Of a DNA stretch of 64,000 bases, positions 19,015-27,790 are shown piece by piece. The stretch's first letter is position 1. Every line of letters begins with the position of its first letter. The translations under genes were made by a program, and so were the position numbers. The stretch is from Parahalioglobus pacificus (GTDB taxonomy: Bacteria > Pseudomonadota > Gammaproteobacteria > Pseudomonadales > Halieaceae). The notes beneath the pieces are model-generated. The model saw only the letters and a program-made list of their open reading frames with translations. It was not told the DNA's origin and made no database searches. The stretch spans positions 1,054,001 through 1,118,000 of the forward strand of contig NZ_BMYM01000001.1 of the NCBI RefSeq assembly GCF_014652275.1, in the 5' to 3' direction.

Positions 19015-19839
19015 TCAAATAGGCCAGATGGGCAGGCCCGCTTTTGCCTGCTGAAACAGGAAAATTGCCAGGCCCAGCTGCGCCACAGCTGCGGTACCCA
19101 CGACTTGCTTTGCACGCCAACCCCGCTTATCCGACAGCCACCCGAGGAAAGGCAGCGTCTGCATGAGGTGAAGGCTAACGAAATGTGAAGGTCGAAGGTC
19201 TCCATATTCTCTCGACCAACCAAAAAAGGGTACGGTCGCGCCACCACCCTCCAGAGAAGCACCGACATAGCGGCTGGTGCTTGACATCTCAAAGCCGATA
19301 AAAAGTGTTGAAATGAAGGCGAGTCCAAGACCCACAACAGCCCCCAACCAAAGACCAAAACGAGAGCGATCGCCGCGTCGCAGTATCTGGATGCAAAGGA
19401 CTAACGCAATCACCATTAAAAGTAGTGCACCCACGCCCATAAGGGCGTACATAATCGATTCGAAAGTGGTATCGAAATTAAAGTGAGATCGCTTGCCATG
19501 AGCCGCTTGGAAACCGACCCAAAGAAATTCAAATATCAAGGCGACAGCAGCGAAGTATGTGGCTACCCGTAGAGCTCGACCGTTCCTTACTTCAAAGGGA
19601 AGTAACTGCGCTAACGTTGCTATCGTAAGAAAGTGTAACGCCAACGACAGATTAAACTTTTGGGGTTTTACCCACACTCCCGCGCCATCAAGGGATCTTG
19701 GATCAATGACCATCGCCGGAAGGAACACCACAAAACTAGCCAGCATTAACACTGCGAGTGAGATGTTAAGCCTGGTTACGTGGTCGTGAGACAGACCACG
19801 CGAGCAAAGATGTTGCGTTGAGCTAGCTCGGGTAATCAT
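19015..19839 (-). CDS. polytopic membrane protein, function unknown
   Basis: This 274-residue inner-membrane protein has about seven hydrophobic segments (for example LNISLAVLMLASFVVFLPAM, LMGVGALLLMVIALVL and GLWLGAVVGLGLAFISTLFI). Charged motifs between them include KPQKFNLSLALHF and RPSHFVSLHLMQTLPFLGWL, with conserved-looking His and Arg residues. I do not recognise the family. Its start overlaps the stop of the ABA4-like gene by four bases (ATGA), so the two are translationally coupled and probably act together. Confidence 0.75.
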   Translation of the reverse strand: MITRASSTQHLCSRGLSHDHVTRLNISLAVLMLASFVVFLPAMVIDPRSLDGAGVWVKPQKFNLSLALHFLTIATLAQLLPFEVRNGRALRVATYFAAVALIFEFLWVGFQAAHGKRSHFNFDTTFESIMYALMGVGALLLMVIALVLCIQILRRGDRSRFGLWLGAVVGLGLAFISTLFIGFEMSSTSRYVGASLEGGGATVPFFGWSREYGDLRPSHFVSLHLMQTLPFLGWLSDKRGWRAKQVVGTAAVAQLGLAIFLFQQAKAGLPIWPI

Positions 19840-20327
19840 CTATTACTCACGCCTTCGCCAAAACCTGCGCCTAGCATTTCTTTGTTGAGTAATTTGGCGA
19901 TGACGTTAACTGTCAGAAATAGCGCCAAACCCAGAGGTCCTAGCATAAAGGTTGCCAGCAGAATAGGCACCTGCGCCAGCCGGCTCACTCCAATTTGATC
20001 CGCTTGCACCGCAATCCAGCCACCCACAAAGAGATCGAAGGCAAGGTAGTGAACCCATCCCGCAAACAGTAGCTGCTTATTTTGAAACAACGCTGCCACC
20101 TGAGCGAGCGAAGCAAACCCGCCACCTTCTACGGTAAACATGTATGCCATCGCGAACCCGGCATAGAGCAGCGACATACCAAATGGGATAAAAAATCTTG
20201 GAATCGCCATAATCCATCTTGTACGCCGAGGTGCAAGTATGAGTATTAACCAGCCGACGCTTGCGGTCGTTGTCGCCAAACTGAACCACTGGTCAAGGCT
20301 GAAAAATATCGCGTCCATGAATGCCAC
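19836..20327 (-). CDS. ABA4-like family membrane protein
   Basis: This is a 163-residue protein with four hydrophobic segments that fits the ABA4-like family (bacterial DUF4281). Marks are PRRTRWIMAIPRFFIP in the first loop, FAGWVHYLAFDLFVGGWIAVQADQIG in the third segment, and the GPLGLALFL helix near the C-terminus. The plant ABA4 is needed for neoxanthin formation; the bacterial role is not established. It is the first gene of a two-gene unit with the overlapping membrane protein downstream. Confidence 0.85.
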   Translation of the reverse strand: MAFMDAIFFSLDQWFSLATTTASVGWLILILAPRRTRWIMAIPRFFIPFGMSLLYAGFAMAYMFTVEGGGFASLAQVAALFQNKQLLFAGWVHYLAFDLFVGGWIAVQADQIGVSRLAQVPILLATFMLGPLGLALFLTVNVIAKLLNKEMLGAGFGEGVSNR

Positions 20328-20579
20328 CTATTAGCGTCAACGCAGTGTCTAGCTTTACATGAAGTGTGTCCAGAAACTTTGCGGCAGGCGTGTGAGAATG
20401 CTACGGGAGATGTCACCAAACAACCCTGCAAGACTAGTTTCGCAGATCCGCTCTGGCGGCGTTCCATTGGACGACAACATGCGGTCTTGACGTCTGCTGT
20501 AGCCCAATGGTTACCACATTGTGAAAAAGCTTTTATGACGTCTTGCGTATGGTTGACGCCCAAGGCGCTACCTAAATCC

Positions 20580-21623
20580 TCAATGGGCAAGGAACTGGAA
20601 TGGCTCAGCGGGTTGGAAATACGTTGAGACCTCGCCCGACAGCATTGGGTTTTCGGTAAGGCTCAGCTTCGATGGCTCAGAGCTCTCGGATAGATCTAGC
20701 TTGTCTAAATCCACCCAGAAAATTGCGGGTTTATACGCAGATTCGAAGTAGTAGCGCTTATTGGTGGTATCTGATGCAGTTCTCCATAAGGTTGATGCAA
20801 TGTTAGGCTTTTCTGGATCTGAAATGCCCAAGGGTACAGATATATTGCGGATCAAAGAAAAGACTGTTGCCACCGCAAGTTGGTTCTCTTCTACTTTTGG
20901 CGCTGATTTGAGGTTCCAACTTACTCGAGCGAACCTATCTGAGGCGCGATGTGTACCCGGTAGCATCTTCAGCCCACCGACAGTGTCCCAGTAGCTATTT
21001 ATTGCAAGTTGCTGATCGAATGTCGGAGAGTTAGTCATGACCGTATAAGTACGATCGTGATGTATGACCAACGCTCCGTCCACATACTCCAGTATTGCGC
21101 TATCGCCCGAAGAGTCAGCCAAAGATAGGTGCGCACTGGCGGCTTTACCGCCTGGCAACTCTGGTGCAACTATGACAAACGGCTCCTTGGCCAACGCAGT
21201 CACCGCATCGTTGACCGAACCGAAGTTGTCCAAAACATACTGAAGCCAAGCGCCGACTGAAAGCTGAGGCTTTGTAGACGAGTCAATATCACCGTAATCA
21301 GCTTCAGCCAAATAGAGGATATTGCCGACAAGTCCCGCATTGTTCATGCCGTCTGTAGAGGCTGCGTCATAAGCATCAACAATCACGGATCCGAACTTTG
21401 AAGTCCATTTAATAGCATCAGGCCCAGTGCCGCCGTCGCGTTCCATGCCCACGGGGAACGCCCATAAATCTGAACCCAAATCGTCGTACCAATCCATGGT
21501 TCTACCGATAATGTAATTTCCGAGACCGGACTCGTACAAAATACGCGTACAGGCTTCAGATTGCCACGAGGCGAATACAGTGAATGAACACACCAAAAAT
21601 GAAAAGAGCGATTTTCTGTACAT
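20580..21623 (-). CDS. secreted linear amide C-N hydrolase (choloylglycine hydrolase family, Ntn fold)
   Basis: This 347-residue protein has a signal peptide ending just before a cysteine (FASWQSEA-CTRILY). In this family that Cys becomes the N-terminal nucleophile after cleavage. Further family marks are GRTMDWYDD (Arg and Asp of the active site), the NNAGLVGNILYL segment and YTVMTNSPTFDQQL with the conserved Asn. Relatives hydrolyse bile-salt, penicillin V or acyl-homoserine-lactone amides, so quorum quenching is one option. The gene stands alone, with about 75 bases between it and the amidohydrolase gene. Confidence 0.88.
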   Translation of the reverse strand: MYRKSLFSFLVCSFTVFASWQSEACTRILYESGLGNYIIGRTMDWYDDLGSDLWAFPVGMERDGGTGPDAIKWTSKFGSVIVDAYDAASTDGMNNAGLVGNILYLAEADYGDIDSSTKPQLSVGAWLQYVLDNFGSVNDAVTALAKEPFVIVAPELPGGKAASAHLSLADSSGDSAILEYVDGALVIHHDRTYTVMTNSPTFDQQLAINSYWDTVGGLKMLPGTHRASDRFARVSWNLKSAPKVEENQLAVATVFSLIRNISVPLGISDPEKPNIASTLWRTASDTTNKRYYFESAYKPAIFWVDLDKLDLSESSEPSKLSLTENPMLSGEVSTYFQPAEPFQFLAH

Positions 21624-21699
21624 AGGAGACTGCCTTTCTTGGTAAGAGTTTTGACGTTAAGTTACCGACCCATTTAAACCGCGTCACTTCGCAGGCTGA

Positions 21700-23448
21700 T
21701 CAGTTTGGATCTAGTGGATATAGCTCCCCCTCAAAAATGGTTCCCCATATTGGGATATCCTTAAGGCGTTGTATCGGCACCTCTAAGGGGTTTTCACCGA
21801 GAACTGTAAAGTCGGCGAGTTTTCCGGTAGAAATCGAACCGATAGACGCTTCCATTCCTAAGCTACGTGCAGCTTCGATAGTCACTGCTGTCAAAGCCTG
21901 CATAGCGGACACGCGTTGTTCGCGTCCCCACACGTTGCCGTCACTGGCTTCGCGATTTGTTGCCACCCAAGCCAGCTTCAGTGGCTGCAGTGGCGCCATA
22001 CTGAAGTCGGAGTGAAAAGAGAAGCGCACCCCAGCACGACTGAGTCCGCCCAATGGCGATAGGTTTTTCGCGCGTTCGGGACCCAAACCGTGTTCCGAAT
22101 AAATCGGCGCCAGTTCGTAGAGATAATAAGGATTATTGGACACTTCAATACCAAGCTGAGCGACCTGGGCATGCTGATCCTCGCGAGCGTAACCATAATG
22201 TTCAAGTACGATGCGAGGCTGCTTATCTGGAAACGCCTCTTTCATTCGAGCAATGTCCATTAATACTCGATCTAGGCCGGCGTCCCCATTCACATGGATG
22301 TGAATGTCCCAATCGGCACGCCAAAATGCCTCCAGTAAAAGTGATTGAGACTCGGGCGGCATCATCCATTCGCCCTGGTGGCCATCAATATAGGGTTCAG
22401 TCATCTGCATCATCTGGCTGAACATTGCGCCATCAGAATAGTACTTGATATGGCGTGAAAATCTGACTTTCTCGGTTGACTGGGTCAGCAGATGTTCGGC
22501 TGCTTCAACAACACTGTGGAGCGATGAGTATTCGTTGCTCAGATACATGGCATTAGGGATTAGGACAAATCTGTATGGACGCTTCCGCAACTCCCAGCGG
22601 AGAGCCCAGAGCTCTGCTAGTGAGTTGACTTGCGGAAAGCCTTGCTCGCCAACCGTTGTGATGCCCCCTCGGTGAATGAGCTCGCTCATTCTAGAAAGCC
22701 CTTTTAGATACTTTAGCGGTGATGCAATTTTCGCCATCATTGGCCCGCCTAACGAGAACAGACCTGCCTCCCAGATGTGTCCGTTTTCCCAGCTAGCGTG
22801 CGGCTCAGCAGCGAAGTCTTCCTCAGTAAGGCCAAGCTCATTCAATGCAGCCGAATTGAAATACATTTCGTGTATTGAGCGCTGCCAGATCATAATTGCT
22901 CTAGCATCGGAGATCGCGTCTAAACGTCGTTTATCAAGGCGACCGTGGTAGGGTGCATGGTAGCCCCAAGCCATTAACCAATCGGTCTCCGGTAATGCCG
23001 CGTCTAGCTCAAGCAGACGGGCGTCAAAATCTGCCTCGCTTCTGACAGGTTTAGAACTACCGTCAATTGTCGGCCATTCCATTGCAGCAACGATTTCCAT
23101 CGGCAGAATGCTAGCTGCGATAGTCGGGTGGATGTGAGGGTCGATAAAGCCTGGCAATAAAATGTGGGCATTGAATCGACGGTCAACGCGAGCCAACGCC
23201 GCTGCGTGTTCTTCTTGTAAATCGGATAAGGCGCCAACCCCAACGATTCTCGCGCCTTGAACGGCAACGGCCTCAGCGCGTGGTTGCTCGGGATCCATGG
23301 TGATGATCTGTCGGGCGGTGTAGATGATCACTTCGCTGGATTCTCGATCACCGCTACATGCCACTATCGTTAGAAGCACGATAACCAGAAAACCAGCCGT
23401 TAATGGCTCGAGCGATAGTCTCATTTTCTCAAGGAGCCAACGAACCAT
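21700..23448 (-). CDS. lipoprotein amidohydrolase, YtcJ-like (amidohydrolase family 3)
   Basis: This metal-dependent hydrolase of about 582 residues has a lipoprotein signal (LLTIVAC-SGDRES). Metal-site motifs are LPGFIDPHIHPT (HxH), DIHIHVNGDAG (His), ARIVLEHYG-like VLEHYGYA (His) and FSFHSDFSMAP (catalytic Asp). The C-terminal GSISTGKLADFTVLGENPLEV is the usual end of the family. It probably acts on an amide or cyclic amide in the periplasm. A TTG at 23487 could add 13 residues; the ATG at 23448 gives a more typical signal. Confidence 0.88.
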   Translation of the reverse strand: MVRWLLEKMRLSLEPLTAGFLVIVLLTIVACSGDRESSEVIIYTARQIITMDPEQPRAEAVAVQGARIVGVGALSDLQEEHAAALARVDRRFNAHILLPGFIDPHIHPTIAASILPMEIVAAMEWPTIDGSSKPVRSEADFDARLLELDAALPETDWLMAWGYHAPYHGRLDKRRLDAISDARAIMIWQRSIHEMYFNSAALNELGLTEEDFAAEPHASWENGHIWEAGLFSLGGPMMAKIASPLKYLKGLSRMSELIHRGGITTVGEQGFPQVNSLAELWALRWELRKRPYRFVLIPNAMYLSNEYSSLHSVVEAAEHLLTQSTEKVRFSRHIKYYSDGAMFSQMMQMTEPYIDGHQGEWMMPPESQSLLLEAFWRADWDIHIHVNGDAGLDRVLMDIARMKEAFPDKQPRIVLEHYGYAREDQHAQVAQLGIEVSNNPYYLYELAPIYSEHGLGPERAKNLSPLGGLSRAGVRFSFHSDFSMAPLQPLKLAWVATNREASDGNVWGREQRVSAMQALTAVTIEAARSLGMEASIGSISTGKLADFTVLGENPLEVPIQRLKDIPIWGTIFEGELYPLDPN

Positions 23449-23618
23449 AAATAATTGTTTCCGAATTGCGCCTTGATGCGTAGTCAATACTTATTGGGAT
23501 AATGCAGTTTGGTAAAGCCATGCTGTCGCTAGCAGACACCAAAGGCCATTTCTTAGCTACTCACCCAATGGCGTTCTTTCCCAAAAAACACTTTCGCACC
23601 GTTGGCGCGTCACTGAAA

Positions 23619-24179
23619 CTAGGACATCAGCCAATATCCCACGGGGTCATCCGGACAGACGCCCGGTCCACACAATGCAAACGTCGATAGGAAATTCAAT
23701 GCCACTATCATAATGGCCGACGCGATACTCAACTTGCAGAGCCAGGTTTGTTCGCTCCAGGCTAAGCGTTTCACTGAGCTTCCGTACTGCGCCTGAAAGC
23801 TTGCGAGTACAGCGATCCCGAAAATGATTGTGCCGAAGAGAATAAAAGCCCACGTGTAGAAATGTAACCCCAAAAATGGCTCTCCATAGGCTGGAGTACC
23901 AGGGATAACGTGCAAACTCACTTGTCGCAATGCAGCCGCGCCTCCGCAGAGACCAGCCACGACGGAAAAACCATAGTGGGCCATATGGCTGCCCAACACT
24001 ACGTTCATCAACAACCCGATGGCCACCGCAACGAAGCCGACACGCTGCAACAAACAAAGAGGGCAGGGGAGCTCACGCATATAAAACTGATCAGCGAGGG
24101 CAAAGGCGAGAACGAGGCATATCGCTATGATCCCCAGTGCATTAAGAGCACGGAAAACTGCGTCTGGTGAGGTTTTCAT
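23619..24179 (-). CDS. disulfide bond formation protein B (DsbB family)
   Basis: DsbB passes electrons from periplasmic DsbA to quinones. The 186-residue protein has four membrane segments, the first redox pair in PCPLCLLQR (near residue 40) and a C-terminal CGPGVCPDD pair. The second pair is placed further along than in E. coli DsbB, which suggests a divergent DsbB of the kind that works with a particular partner. Its start codon overlaps the stop of the small DUF5993 gene (TATGA), and this coupling is typical of that pair. No dsbA is visible nearby. Confidence 0.88.
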   Translation of the reverse strand: MKTSPDAVFRALNALGIIAICLVLAFALADQFYMRELPCPLCLLQRVGFVAVAIGLLMNVVLGSHMAHYGFSVVAGLCGGAAALRQVSLHVIPGTPAYGEPFLGLHFYTWAFILFGTIIFGIAVLASFQAQYGSSVKRLAWSEQTWLCKLSIASAIMIVALNFLSTFALCGPGVCPDDPVGYWLMS

Positions 24180-24334
24180 AGAAGAATACTCAACGTGTCA
24201 CTTGCGTGGTATCGCAGCCACAACAACATGATCATTAGAGAGAGATAGCCCATGACGAGCCCTAAACTCGGTCGAGGGGAAAATATCACGAGCAAGCCGG
24301 CCAGCAAGAATAGTAAAAACAAGAGCGACATCAT
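24176..24334 (-). CDS. DUF5993 family small membrane protein
   Basis: This 52-residue protein is too short for routine gene calling. It begins MMSLLFLLFLLAGLLVIFSP and continues with LGLVMGYLSLMIMLLWLRYH, which gives two membrane segments separated by a short basic loop. Its TGA stop overlaps the ATG of dsbB by four bases. Small proteins of this kind commonly precede DsbB-like genes, and an accessory role to that DsbB is inferred. Reading frame and overlap were checked base by base. Confidence 0.78.
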   Translation of the reverse strand: MMSLLFLLFLLAGLLVIFSPRPSLGLVMGYLSLMIMLLWLRYHASDTLSILL

Positions 24335-24565
24335 AACGGTTACACTTAAAAGCGATCTTTATTGAAGTGTAGCCTATGATTTCCACTATGATTACCACCT
24401 TAGCAACAGCGTTGCCAGACTGCTCTATAGCAAGCGCGTCGCGAGGCGAATGATAAGGCTTAACCTCTCGGAGTCATGACAAAGAGCCAATCAGTGGTCA
24501 GTGAAAGGTAAATATAAACGGTTAATGTGCTGGTGCGTTTTGACATGCTGAACTAAGGAGAGCCC

Positions 24566-25357
24566 ATGACAGTTGAGCATCAGGGTGATCTCGCTGTGCG
24601 ACATTGCGCTCGCCCCGTGATACTAATATTGGCACTATCGGTCTTGGTAGCCTGCTCAGCGGTTGATACACAGCCCAAACCCTATCGGTCCCATCATGGG
24701 GCAGGCGGAAATCAGCCCACCGTGGCCATTCTAGGCGCAACCGGGCTCACTGGTGGTTACTTGGTCCGCGAAGCCTTGGAGCGCGGATATAAAGTGAGGG
24801 CATTGGTGCGTAATCCAGACAGGCTAGGCTGGCAAACGAACGACGTCTCAATCATCGTTGGCGATGCGCTTGATCCTGCAGCGTTAAGAAAGCTGCTTGA
24901 GGGCAGTGATGTCGTGGCAAGCGCGATAGGACCGGTTAGGTCAGACGGTGACGCAGCCAAAATGATAAGCACGAATGTCTCGCGGCTTCTCATAGACATC
25001 ATGCCGGAATATGCCGTGAGTCGATACATTGTTGTCTCGGGAGCGGGGGTAGAGGTTTCTGGTGATGAACTTAGTGTGACTGGCTGGATGGTGCGTACGC
25101 TTGCTGCGCTGAGGTTTCCTTCTACTTTGCGAGACAAACAAGCGGAGTATGAGATGTTAGCGCGAAGTAACGTGCATTGGACGCTCGTTCGGTGTCCGCT
25201 TATTCAGGACGAGAAGTACCAACGGCCACCGAATGTATCACTGACGACAGTATCTTCTTTTCATGTTCGTGCCGGAGAGCTGGCGAGTTTCGTTATAGAC
25301 CAGCTGCAGTCCACAGAATTCATTGGTCAGAGTCCATTTATAGCAAGCTTTCATTGA
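24566..25357 (+). CDS. lipoprotein-anchored NAD(P)-binding protein (NmrA/atypical SDR)
   Basis: This is a 263-residue protein with an N-terminal Rossmann motif VAILGATGLTGGYLVREAL (near residue 53) followed by VRALVRNPDRLG, the pattern of NmrA-like and SDR_a5 proteins. What is odd is the N-terminus. ILILALSVLVAC-SAVD is a standard lipobox, so the enzyme fold is predicted to be tethered outside the cytoplasm. A strong ribosome site (AAGGAG) fixes the start at 24566, so the signal is not an artefact of start choice. Function is unknown; substrate and cofactor supply in the periplasm are open questions. Confidence 0.8.
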   Translation: MTVEHQGDLAVRHCARPVILILALSVLVACSAVDTQPKPYRSHHGAGGNQPTVAILGATGLTGGYLVREALERGYKVRALVRNPDRLGWQTNDVSIIVGDALDPAALRKLLEGSDVVASAIGPVRSDGDAAKMISTNVSRLLIDIMPEYAVSRYIVVSGAGVEVSGDELSVTGWMVRTLAALRFPSTLRDKQAEYEMLARSNVHWTLVRCPLIQDEKYQRPPNVSLTTVSSFHVRAGELASFVIDQLQSTEFIGQSPFIASFH

Positions 25358-25457
25358 GAGAATACGAACCGAAGGGGGCAGAGGGGGCAACTACCCTCCG
25401 GCTTAGCTGCGCTCAAGAATCAATCGAGACCGCAACCTAGCGCACCGATGAAAGAAG

Positions 25458-26693
25458 CTATGAGGCTCGCAACACCAAACTTTCAAATCTACGGACGAAA
25501 ATGCTACGAGCATAAACGGGCGGCTTCTCTGATACGCACTCAAATCGTCTGATATGCTGCAGAATGGTCTCCAAGACTAATTTTGCTTCCATACGAGCCA
25601 GACCGGCTCCGATACAGAAATGAGCCCCACGGCCGAACCCAAGGTGTTGGCGAATGTGGCGCCGGTCTAGGCGCAGAGAGTCAGGATCTTCAAAACGGCT
25701 GGAGTCGCGATTAGCGGAGGCCCAAAGCAACATCAATCGATCATCAGTCGCCAAGTCATAGCCACCCAACTTGCACGGCCGACGCACAACCCGATAATGA
25801 AATTTGAAGGGAGGTTCTAATCGAATAATTTCCTCGATGAACCTTGCAGAAAGTTCAGGCTTTTCCCGCAACACCGTCATTATATTTGAATCTGTCGCCA
25901 GGAAATGCAGCATTGAGCCGATGAGTGCTGCCGTAGACTCACCACCTGCACCGAAGAGGACAATAGCCATACCCAGAGCTTGATCTCGGTCAATTTCGCC
26001 AGTCGCGATCGCTTGAGCAAGGATATGTACTATGGGCGCTGTCGCTGAGTGATCTGTATCCGCAAGAGCTCGGTCAATGTGCGAGCCCAGGTACTCAGCC
26101 ATGTCGGATGTCTGTCGTGCTAAAAACTCTAAACGCGTATCGGAAACTTCTCCTGCGAGGATGTCGCCGCCCATCATTGCCCACACGCGATGCCGACATA
26201 AATCCTCTTGCGGAAGGCCCAAAAGGTGCGCCACAGTCATTGCCGGTATTTGCTCAATGGCAGGAACGTAGTCCGAGTCTCCTGCCTCGAAAAGTGGCAG
26301 AAGTGTAGCAACGATCCAGCGTCGCAATAGTGGCTCTAGAGCAGCGACCTTTCCCGCAAGAAATTGAGGCTGAAGGATGGAGCGGTGTACCGCATGAACG
26401 GGATCGTCGGCGGTGGCGATGACCGCGGTTGCACTGCTATTGGGCAGCTCAAAGCACTGCGGCAAATCGTTTGATCCACGGCATAAAACCCCGGTTAGGT
26501 TCGCTGAGAAGTCTCGTTCTCGCCCCAAAACCTCTTCAATAAGAGACCAGTTCGAGACAGTATGGACACCAGTATTACAGATCTTGGCCACAGGCAACTG
26601 CTCACGCAACCGCTTGTAGAGCTTATGTGGGCGTTCAATTGCCTCGATGGACAGAATCTCATCCGGTACTGAAGAATAATTTGGGGCTCGCAC
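25458..26693 (-). CDS. cytochrome P450
   Basis: This is a 411-residue soluble bacterial P450. The heme ligand motif is FGRGAHFCIGAGLAR (near residue 360). The I-helix motif is FGAGGESTAAL, the K-helix ExxR is EEIIRLEP and the meander Arg is present. Length is typical. It probably hydroxylates a small hydrophobic compound using ferredoxin partners, none of which are adjacent. Translation seems to start at a GTG (26693) without a clear ribosome site, so a slightly different start is possible. Confidence 0.94.
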   Translation of the reverse strand: MRAPNYSSVPDEILSIEAIERPHKLYKRLREQLPVAKICNTGVHTVSNWSLIEEVLGRERDFSANLTGVLCRGSNDLPQCFELPNSSATAVIATADDPVHAVHRSILQPQFLAGKVAALEPLLRRWIVATLLPLFEAGDSDYVPAIEQIPAMTVAHLLGLPQEDLCRHRVWAMMGGDILAGEVSDTRLEFLARQTSDMAEYLGSHIDRALADTDHSATAPIVHILAQAIATGEIDRDQALGMAIVLFGAGGESTAALIGSMLHFLATDSNIMTVLREKPELSARFIEEIIRLEPPFKFHYRVVRRPCKLGGYDLATDDRLMLLWASANRDSSRFEDPDSLRLDRRHIRQHLGFGRGAHFCIGAGLARMEAKLVLETILQHIRRFECVSEKPPVYARSIFVRRFESLVLRAS

Positions 26694-27089
26694 GAAACGT
26701 TGCTCGACTATTCATTTATCCATTAGATGGCGATAGCGTAATCCTTCAACGACAGAATTACACCATGGAGGTAAACCTGTCTAAAGCGCAAGACTTGACG
26801 GCTGTCTTGTCAGTGGGCTGCTAGCCTGGCGGGTTGCTTAGGCCAACCAGCAATAAGAGACTTAGCGACCTAAAGCGATATGCCCCCGTCATTGACCGAG
26901 ATTCGGTGTGATTCTAGTTCACCCTTCAAAGCAGTACGGAGTGCCTGGTTTTAATAACCCGTAAAGTTTAACCTTGGACAGAATAGCCGTTGGCACTAGA
27001 GTCCTTTGCCGCTGAACTTGGCGAATCAGCGGGCGAAATCTTTATTTAGCGCAACGCTGTGAGTTGATTGAAACGATAAGAATTTGTCA
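26694..27089. other. intergenic region with a possible dehydrogenase C-terminal remnant
   Basis: This is a gap of about 396 bases. On the - strand, 26950 to 26870 reads an uninterrupted 26-residue tail ending in SHRISVNDGGISL before TAG. It is preceded by a stop, and the ending resembles short-chain dehydrogenase C-termini. It may be the leftover of a deleted gene. Nothing else coding was recognised. Confidence 0.25.
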
Positions 27090-27557
27090 ATGGTCGCGCG
27101 ACTCGAAAAGATTTTGGCTCATCTCCCGAACGACCCAAACGCCTCGTTTTATGAGCTATTCGTGAATCAAAAGCCTCTGCAACATCTGCTTAGAGAGGAG
27201 TATCGAGACTCATTTTCAGAGGGGAGATTCAAAGAAACATTTGTCCCGATATTCTCCTCAGAGTGCAGAGATCGATCGGTTACAAAGATTGTCACTATCA
27301 CTGCAAGCAAAGAATCGAGTGTTAGCCTGGTGCCAATTTACGGCTGTTTGGACGGCTGTTGTGCCTATGTTTATGCAAGGGCTGAGCGCACGAACAGCTG
27401 CGTTACATGGACCGGCGTAGGCCGGAATAGCGCGTTTCTGCCCAGTTCGACTACCACTAAACATGAAATCATGTGGTTAGCTAATTTCAGACCCTTGGAA
27501 TTTAAGGAATCCGTTTATCGCGGCATTTTTGGAGACTTCCATTTCCCGGCGAACTAG
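27090..27557 (+). CDS. hypothetical protein
   Basis: This is a predicted soluble protein of 155 residues that I do not recognise. It has an amphipathic N-terminal half (RLEKILAHLPNDPNASFYELF) and a central hydrophobic segment with three cysteines (YGCLDGCCAYVYA). No signal peptide or membrane segment is convincing. The ATG at 27090 lies two codons inside a possible TTG start. The gene is flanked by non-coding DNA on both sides, its base composition is close to its surroundings, and homologs could not be checked. Confidence 0.5.
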   Translation: MVARLEKILAHLPNDPNASFYELFVNQKPLQHLLREEYRDSFSEGRFKETFVPIFSSECRDRSVTKIVTITASKESSVSLVPIYGCLDGCCAYVYARAERTNSCVTWTGVGRNSAFLPSSTTTKHEIMWLANFRPLEFKESVYRGIFGDFHFPAN

Positions 27558-27790
27558 CTGCGACTACTGCCTTTTATCGAGATATCCCGAGCAAGTCGGC
27601 AAGCGGAGCAGGGCATCTGGATGACAGTTATGATGAATGCGCACCCATAACCCATTGCTGGCCGTGTGGTCTAACATGCATCAACAATCAATCGTTGTGA
27701 AACATGCGCAGACCAAAAAGCCAACTTGGCGAATGATACGTTTCGCACTGCATTGTACCTCCAGCCCCCCACGAGCGATGAACCTGCAAT

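Noticed and set aside
18820-19188. Open + frame in the gap before the membrane-protein gene
   Set aside because: It runs antisense into a coupled membrane-protein gene and its product is unlike any protein family I know.
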